Part shown: piece by piece, positions 5,340-9,941 of the stretch
How positions within the stretch are numbered: the first letter of the stretch is position 1
Layout: the number at the start of each line of letters is the position of its first letter
Source of the DNA: Oscillospiraceae bacterium
GTDB taxonomy: Bacteria > Bacillota > Clostridia > Oscillospirales > Ruminococcaceae
Assembly (NCBI GenBank): GCA_900768705.1
Contig: CAAGEB010000135.1
Span: 1-9,941 of the forward strand
DNA: 9,941 nt
Reading direction: 5' to 3'
Notes under the pieces: generated by a model
What the model was told of the DNA's origin: nothing
What the model saw: only the letters and a program-made list of their open reading frames with translations
The model's database searches: none
Position numbers and translations under genes: made by a program

Positions 5340-6134
5340 ATGCCTTGCTTTGCCGATAAAAAAAGAGTTGTTATAAAAGTCGGAAGCAGCTCCCTTACTT
5401 ACCCCGAAACCGGAAATATAAATATCCGCAGAACCCGTGCTTTGGTAGAGGTTTTGGCGGATCTGAAAAATTCCGGCAAGGAGATAATTTTTGTTACCAG
5501 CGGTGCCGGAGCTGTGGGTGCCGCCAAATGCGGATTCCGAAAAAAGCCTTCTGATGTGCCTTCAAAGCAGGCGTGTGCCGCAATCGGTCAGAGCGAGCTT
5601 ATGAAATTTTACAGCGAGACCTTCGGTCAGTATAATCATCAGGTGGCTCAGCTGCTGCTCACCCGTGATGTCATCAGCAACGATGTCCGCAGAACCAATG
5701 TTATAAACACCTTTGACAAGCTTTTTGAACTGGGTGTTATTCCTATTATAAACGCCAATGATGTGGTGTCCATAAGACAGCTGGATTTTGATGAAAACGA
5801 TACCCTTTCCGCTCTGGTGGCTTCTCTTGTAAATGCGGATCTGCTGGTAATGCTTACGGATGTGGACGGGCTGTACACCGGTAATCCCGAGGATCCGAAT
5901 TCCAGACTGATAAGCGAGGTTGATACAATCAATTCCGATATTATCGCTATGGCTCAGGGCGCAGGAAGCAGCGTGGGAACAGGCGGAATGCTCACCAAGA
6001 TTGAAGCCGCACAGATCGCCACGGAGTCGGGTATCGATACTGTAATAATCGGCAATAAGAACCCGAAGCTGCTTTACGACCTTTTTGAAAGCGATAATGC
6101 GGTTTGTACATACTTTAAGGCGTTGAAGGATTGA
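5340..6134 (+). CDS. proB: Glutamate 5-kinase ProB, short form
   Basis: By family this enzyme phosphorylates L-glutamate with ATP to gamma-glutamyl phosphate, the first and normally proline-inhibited step of proline synthesis, in the cytosol. The amino-acid kinase fold is complete: KVGSSSLT 13-20, VTSGAGAVGAA 52-62, DENDTLSALVA 151-161, LTDVDGLYTGNP 172-183 and the nucleotide-site GTGGMLTKI 213-221. At 264 residues it lacks the C-terminal PUA domain of the 367-residue E. coli enzyme, a known short form. It reads NAND (138-141) where many relatives have NEND in the glutamate-binding loop. The ATG follows AAAGAGG by 8 nt. It is first in an apparent four-gene operon, 10 bp before proA; no proC is in this window. 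Confidence 0.95.
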   Translation: MPCFADKKRVVIKVGSSSLTYPETGNINIRRTRALVEVLADLKNSGKEIIFVTSGAGAVGAAKCGFRKKPSDVPSKQACAAIGQSELMKFYSETFGQYNHQVAQLLLTRDVISNDVRRTNVINTFDKLFELGVIPIINANDVVSIRQLDFDENDTLSALVASLVNADLLVMLTDVDGLYTGNPEDPNSRLISEVDTINSDIIAMAQGAGSSVGTGGMLTKIEAAQIATESGIDTVIIGNKNPKLLYDLFESDNAVCTYFKALKD

Positions 6135-6144
6135 GAGGTAAGTT

Positions 6145-7389
6145 ATGGAATATATTGAACAGCTGGGGCTGAATGCAAAAAAAGCAGTGCCTTTTCTTGC
6201 AAATGCAGGCACTGCAATAAAAAATAAAGCCCTTGCGGAAATATCCCGTCGGCTTGTTGAAAATAAGAGTATTATAATTGAAGCCAACAGGCTTGACCTT
6301 GAAAATGCAGAAAAGAACGGTATGTCAAAGGCTATGATGGACAGGCTGGAGCTTACCGAAAAGCGTATTGAAGCAATGGCGGAGGGCGTTGATCAGGTTA
6401 TTGCACTGCCCGATCCTATCGGTGAGGTGATAGGCGGCGGGGAATTTCCCAATGGACTGAGAGTGGTTCAGAAGCGGGTTCCCATCGGCGTTATAGGCAT
6501 TATTTTTGAAAGCCGTCCCAATGTTACCGTGGATGCGGCGGCACTGTGCTTCAAGGCGGGAAATGCGGTAATTCTCCGAGGCGGTTCCGACGCCATTAAT
6601 TCCAACAAAGCTCTGGTGGAGCTTATGCGGGGTGCATTGCAGGCTGTGGGTGCGGATGAAAACTGCATACAGCTGGTGGAGAACACCTCTCATGAGGTTG
6701 CAACGGCAATGATGAAGCTGAACGGATATATCGACCTTCTTATTCCCAGAGGCGGCGGAAGGCTTATCAACAGCGTTATTCAGAACGCCACCGTTCCCGT
6801 AATCCAGACGGGAGAGGGAAACTGCCATGTCTATGTGGATGAAAGCGCAGATATCGATATGGCGGTGAGAATTGTCAACAACGCCAAAACCCAGCGTCCT
6901 TCCGTTTGCAATGCAATTGAGAGCATACTTGTTCACGAAGCGGCGGCGGACGAATTTTTCAAAAAGCTGGACGAATGCTGGCAGGGCAGAGTTGAGATTA
7001 TCGGCGACAGCAAAACCGCAGATCGGATTGCGGTTTCAAAAATTGCCGACGATACCGATTACAGAACCGAATTCCTTGATTTGAAGCTTTCTTCAAAGGT
7101 TGTGTCCTCCGTTGACGAAGCCATTGAGCATATTAACAGATTCGGCACGGGACACAGTGAGTGTATTGTAACGAAATCTCTTGAAAATGCGGAAAAGTTC
7201 CAGCGTCGGGTTGATGCGGCAGCGGTTTATGTCAACGCTTCCACCAGATTTACCGACGGATTTGAGTTCGGTCTCGGGGCGGAAATCGGAATTTCCACCC
7301 AGAAGCTTCACGCAAGGGGACCTATGGGACTTAAAGCACTTACAACCTATAAGTACCTCATCAACGGTGATGGGCAGATAAGAGGCTGA
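6145..7389 (+). CDS. proA: Gamma-glutamyl phosphate reductase ProA
   Basis: By family this NADPH-dependent enzyme reduces gamma-glutamyl phosphate to glutamate 5-semialdehyde, which cyclises to the substrate of ProC. The protein has 414 residues, full family length, of the aldehyde-dehydrogenase fold. Visible landmarks are RVPIGVIGIIFESRPNVT at about 111-128, KAGNAVILRGG 137-147, IPRGGG 200-205 and the catalytic cysteine C255 in QRPSVCNAIES. The C-terminal part includes GTGHSECIVT and RGPMGLKALTTYK. AGAGG (6134-6138) overlaps the proB stop and lies 6 nt before the ATG, so translation is probably coupled to proB, as suits two enzymes passing an unstable acyl phosphate. I see no defects. Confidence 0.97.
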   Translation: MEYIEQLGLNAKKAVPFLANAGTAIKNKALAEISRRLVENKSIIIEANRLDLENAEKNGMSKAMMDRLELTEKRIEAMAEGVDQVIALPDPIGEVIGGGEFPNGLRVVQKRVPIGVIGIIFESRPNVTVDAAALCFKAGNAVILRGGSDAINSNKALVELMRGALQAVGADENCIQLVENTSHEVATAMMKLNGYIDLLIPRGGGRLINSVIQNATVPVIQTGEGNCHVYVDESADIDMAVRIVNNAKTQRPSVCNAIESILVHEAAADEFFKKLDECWQGRVEIIGDSKTADRIAVSKIADDTDYRTEFLDLKLSSKVVSSVDEAIEHINRFGTGHSECIVTKSLENAEKFQRRVDAAAVYVNASTRFTDGFEFGLGAEIGISTQKLHARGPMGLKALTTYKYLINGDGQIRG

Positions 7390-7392
7390 TTT

Positions 7393-8235
7393 ATGTCAAA
7401 GAAAAGAAGAAACAAAACAAACCCAAAACCCTCGGAGGAAGTCAGAAACGAGCATGGCGAAAATGTCATTGACGAGCTTTTCGGAAAAATAGAAAGCGAG
7501 CCGGATATTGAAACCGATATAGCTGATCTGGGCAGCGAGCCGGAGGACGATACCAAGGTTGCGGAGCCGCCGAAAAGAAAGAACAGATTTTTCTTTGCGC
7601 TGGCGGTTTTCGTGGTGATAATGGCAGTGGTTGGCGTGGTTTCAACTGTCAGATTTATTGCAGGAGGCATTGAAAGCCTTATCGATAATACTTCTCTGAA
7701 AAATGAATTCACAAGGTTTTTGCTGCCGGTGGTTGCAAATGATATTGCGCCCTTTGAAAAGGAAGATGAAATTACCAATTCCGCAAAGGTAAACTGCGCT
7801 ATCTGGAATATTCTTCTCAACCGGGACACTTCCGCTTACAAGATTTCAAACGAGGGAGATTTGGTTATTCCCGAATACGATGTGAGCTTGTCCTATAAGG
7901 AGATTTTCGGAGCAGAGTCCTCAATGACCCACCAGACCACGGGAACCGTTGATATGCGCTTTGTTTATGATGAAGATAATCACATATACAGCTGTCCCAA
8001 GAATTTCCGATATCTGAGCTATGCTCCCAGAATTGTGGATATGAAGGAAAGCGGCGGGGTTTATACCCTGCAGGTGGAATACCTGCCGCCGTCGGTCAGC
8101 ATTGTTGCGGAGAATATCGGAATTGAGGTAAGCCCCGACAAGACCATGATATACGAAGTCAGACGGGAGGACGGCAAGGATACTCTGCTTGCAATCAGAT
8201 TCCCGGAAAATCCTACGGAACAGGTAAATTCCTGA
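7393..8235 (+). CDS. Single-pass membrane protein of unknown function downstream of proA
   Basis: 280 residues; I do not recognise a family. Residues 1-64 are highly charged and probably disordered (lysine-rich start, then many Glu/Asp), ending in KRKNR just before one strong hydrophobic helix at about 65-88. The remaining 190 residues contain predicted beta-rich segments (GDLVIPEYDVSLSYKEIFG, YTLQVEYLPPSVSIVAENIG) and two cysteines. The basic residues before the helix suggest the N-terminus is cytosolic and the large C-terminal domain extracellular. The ATG is 3 bp after the proA stop, with AAGAGG inside the end of proA 7 nt upstream, so it is in the same transcript and translationally coupled. 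The next gene encodes a secreted lipoprotein, hinting at an envelope job unrelated to proline, but this is only context. Confidence 0.85.
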   Translation: MSKKRRNKTNPKPSEEVRNEHGENVIDELFGKIESEPDIETDIADLGSEPEDDTKVAEPPKRKNRFFFALAVFVVIMAVVGVVSTVRFIAGGIESLIDNTSLKNEFTRFLLPVVANDIAPFEKEDEITNSAKVNCAIWNILLNRDTSAYKISNEGDLVIPEYDVSLSYKEIFGAESSMTHQTTGTVDMRFVYDEDNHIYSCPKNFRYLSYAPRIVDMKESGGVYTLQVEYLPPSVSIVAENIGIEVSPDKTMIYEVRREDGKDTLLAIRFPENPTEQVNS

Positions 8236-8281
8236 ATAATCAGCCGCAGAGATTTGTGACAAAACAGGAGGATAAATAATT

Positions 8282-9580
8282 ATGAAGTTTGATTTTAAAA
8301 AGACCGCAGCAATGCTTTGTGCGGCAGTAATGGCAGTTTCCATGTGCGGATGTGCGGACAACGGCACAATTATGACCGTGGACGGTATGACAATAAGAAA
8401 CGGTATTTATCTGTATTATCAGCGTTCCGCTTATTCCAACGCACAGGCTGCATTTGAAAAGGAACAGGCGGAGAACGCAGAAAAGGAGAGCGATACTTCC
8501 GATACCTCTGCCGACACCTCCGACGCCTCTTCCGATGCATCCGATACCACTTCCGAAAGCTCCGACACCTCCGATACTTCCGAGACTCCGGTTCTTCTGG
8601 ATCAAACCATTGAGGGAAAGACAGCTTCCCAGTGGATTAAGGAAGATACTTTAAAGCAGGTTCGGGAATTTGTTGCCGTTCAGCGTCTTTGCGATGAAAA
8701 GGGCGTTTCTCTTACCGATGATGAATTAAATTCCGTAAACTCCGACATAAAGAGTATGTGGGACGATGAAAACTATTATGTACAGTACCTGTATGGCTAT
8801 AAGACAATGGGCGAATACTATGAGTCCATTGGCATTGCAAAGGAATCCGTAAAGCAGATTTACATGGTGGACACTCTTCAGACAAAGCTCTTTTCAAAGT
8901 TCTACGACAAGGACGGCGAAACCCCCGTTTCCGATGAGGAGCTTACACAGTTCTTAAAGGATAATTATGTTTCCGTCAAGGCAATAAAGTTCAGCTTTAC
9001 CGATTCCGAGGGCAACGAGCTGACGGAGGATTCCGACAAGGAAGTCATTGTGGAATCTGCGAAAGAATATGCGGACAGAATAAACAACGGTGAAAGCATT
9101 ATCGATATTAAGTATGATATCGACCTCAAGGCAGAGCAGGAAAAGCAGAAGCCTTCCATTGAGGAATATTACAATGAAAACGGCATAAACGATATGAGCC
9201 TTGCTGAATATACCGAGCAGGAGCTGGCAAAGGTTACGGTGGATAAGCTGGAATCTGCGGATGATCTGGATACTGTTTTCAATAAGAATATGTCTTCCTT
9301 CAGCGACGATATGACCGAGTATATACTTGGTCTTGCCGCCGACGGCAAAGCCTCGGTTTACACCGATAAGGACAACTCCTATGCTTACCTTATCGTCAGG
9401 GAGGATGTTACAGGAAAGACAAGCTGGCTGGAGAAAAACAGAACAGGCGTCCTTATGGCAATGAAAAGCGATGATTTTGAAACCTCTCTGGAGCAGACGG
9501 GTCTGAATTACAGCGTGGATGTCAACTCTTATCTGGTTGACAGCAAGTACAGTCCCGAAAAGCTCAGAACCAACGGCTGA
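8282..9580 (+). CDS. PrsA/SurA-like lipoprotein with Ser/Asp/Thr-rich tether
   Basis: 432 residues. It has a lipoprotein signal peptide: lysines near the N-terminus, a hydrophobic core, and MCGC (21-24) as a non-canonical lipobox, with C24 the likely lipidated residue (C22 is an alternative). Residues 30-60 (TIMTVDGMTIRNGIYLYYQ) resemble the start of SurA_N/PrsA foldases. Residues 70-101 are almost only Ser, Asp and Thr, after which helices resume (about 115-200). The stretch 222-275 (VSVKAIKFSF through ADRINNGESIIDI) resembles the first half of a parvulin domain but lacks a clear HIL motif, so isomerase activity is doubtful. A role as an extracytoplasmic foldase-type chaperone is inferred. 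AGGAGG ends 10 nt before the ATG. It follows the membrane protein by 46 bp and appears to end the operon. Confidence 0.85.
   Translation: MKFDFKKTAAMLCAAVMAVSMCGCADNGTIMTVDGMTIRNGIYLYYQRSAYSNAQAAFEKEQAENAEKESDTSDTSADTSDASSDASDTTSESSDTSDTSETPVLLDQTIEGKTASQWIKEDTLKQVREFVAVQRLCDEKGVSLTDDELNSVNSDIKSMWDDENYYVQYLYGYKTMGEYYESIGIAKESVKQIYMVDTLQTKLFSKFYDKDGETPVSDEELTQFLKDNYVSVKAIKFSFTDSEGNELTEDSDKEVIVESAKEYADRINNGESIIDIKYDIDLKAEQEKQKPSIEEYYNENGINDMSLAEYTEQELAKVTVDKLESADDLDTVFNKNMSSFSDDMTEYILGLAADGKASVYTDKDNSYAYLIVREDVTGKTSWLEKNRTGVLMAMKSDDFETSLEQTGLNYSVDVNSYLVDSKYSPEKLRTNG
8489..8584 (+). repeat. Low-complexity Ser/Asp/Thr codon repeat inside the lipoprotein gene
   Basis: Degenerate tandem units of roughly 9-15 bp of the type TCC-GAT/GAC-ACC/ACT encode residues 70-101. 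The units differ in third positions and in Thr/Ala/Ser choice but stay in frame, so the length can change by slippage without destroying the protein. It likely encodes a flexible, acidic spacer. Confidence 0.8.
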
Positions 9581-9608
9581 TTATCGTACGGTTATTTTGA
9601 CAGGCTTA

Positions 9609-9635
9609 ATCCGTGAAGACTTTTGCTTCACGGAT
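9609..9635 (+). terminator. Hairpin after the lipoprotein gene, weak terminator candidate
   Basis: A perfect 10-bp stem (ATCCGTGAAG 9609-9618 with CTTCACGGAT 9626-9635) and 7-nt loop ACTTTTG lies 29 bp after the stop codon. No T-run follows directly; TACTTTTT comes only at 9652-9659. It may terminate weakly, protect the 3' end of the mRNA, or simply be another repeat hairpin, since its loop is T-rich like those of the intergenic arrays. Confidence 0.4.
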
Positions 9636-9659
9636 CGGCTTGTTGAAAAAGTACTTTTT

Positions 9660-9753
9660 AAGCCCGCCTTCTTCTTGCCTTTCCTTTTTTGGGGAAAACA
9701 CCGTTTTTTCACAAAAGCACATTGAAAAATGTAGTGCATTTCGACAGCTCAGA
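9660..9753. repeat. Decayed partial copy of the terminal repeat
   Basis: Bases 9680-9708 (CCTTTTTTGGGG, AAAACACCG, TTTTTTCACAAAAG) are a degraded version of the hairpin unit found intact at 9825-9860. The second C-run of the stem has been lost, so the hairpin no longer forms fully. The rest up to 9753 is AT-rich with no supported gene. Confidence 0.55.
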
Positions 9754-9941
9754 CTTATTACCTTACAGGATAGGGCTTGTAATAATTTTAAGCTTAGTTG
9801 TTTGTGTTCGCCCTCTTCTCACCACGCCTTTTTGGGGGAAAACACCGTTTTCCCCCAAACCCCCTTTGTTTGTCTCGACGGCTAAAGCCGTCTCAACAAA
9901 TCGGGGAAAAACTCTTGTTTTTCCCCGAACCCTTTTAGCGC
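9754..9941 (-). repeat. Right copy of dispersed inverted repeat
   Basis: Mirror image of 1-190: 9823-9941 is the exact reverse complement of 1-119, and 9754-9822 matches 120-190 imperfectly, starting at CTTATTACCTTACAG. It contains the same three hairpins. The outer sequences cannot be seen because both copies stop at the window edge. Between 9581 and 9941 I see no gene. Confidence 0.9.

Noticed and set aside
5562..6287. Long antisense frames over proB and proA (also 6325-6936)
   Set aside because: They are shadows of strongly conserved genes, with no ribosome site and no family resemblance.
1..9941. Composite transposon or integrative element
   Set aside because: Terminal inverted repeats are present, but there is no transposase, integrase or resolvase, the cargo is housekeeping, and the ends coincide with the window edges.

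Overview
The window looks like a contig from a gut-type Bacillota, most likely Oscillospirales/Ruminococcaceae. This is inferred from the short ProB without a PUA domain, an EF-G/Tet(M)-like GTPase carrying a YacP/Rae1-type NYN domain, a lipoprotein with a Ser/Asp/Thr-rich tether, strong AGGAGG ribosome sites and GC-rich dispersed hairpin repeats. I see no phage, plasmid or transposase gene.

The genes form two divergent groups around an AT-rich intergenic region (5118-5339) with one good sigma-A-like promoter on each strand. The minus-strand group, read leftward, is a small membrane protein (4599-5117), an AcpS-like protein lacking both expected metal-ligand acids (4232-4609), a gene-free hairpin-rich stretch (about 3640-4231), an 837-residue translational GTPase fused to an NYN nuclease-like domain (1098-3611, TTG start) and trmO (426-1085). 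The last two are 12 bp apart and both concern decoding at the ribosome: one modifies the t6A37 base of tRNAs, the other should occupy the A site and may cut RNA there. The plus-strand group is proB and proA (the first two steps of proline synthesis), a single-pass membrane protein 3 bp after proA, and a PrsA/SurA-like lipoprotein.

The two ends are inverted copies of one repeat: bases 1-119 are the exact reverse complement of 9823-9941, and weaker similarity continues to about 190 bp. Related modules recur near 170-335 and 3640-3810. The repeats are built of perfect hairpins with short loops, and 4056-4205 may be a structured RNA. The exact window-end inverted repeat probably marks where an assembly broke at a dispersed repeat rather than a transposon boundary.

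The most interesting item is the GTPase-NYN fusion. It looks like a ribosome-targeted endonuclease on one chain, and its domain IV tip lacks the residues that Tet(M) uses to evict tetracycline. Second is the hairpin repeat family. Third is the AcpS homologue with its metal site missing.
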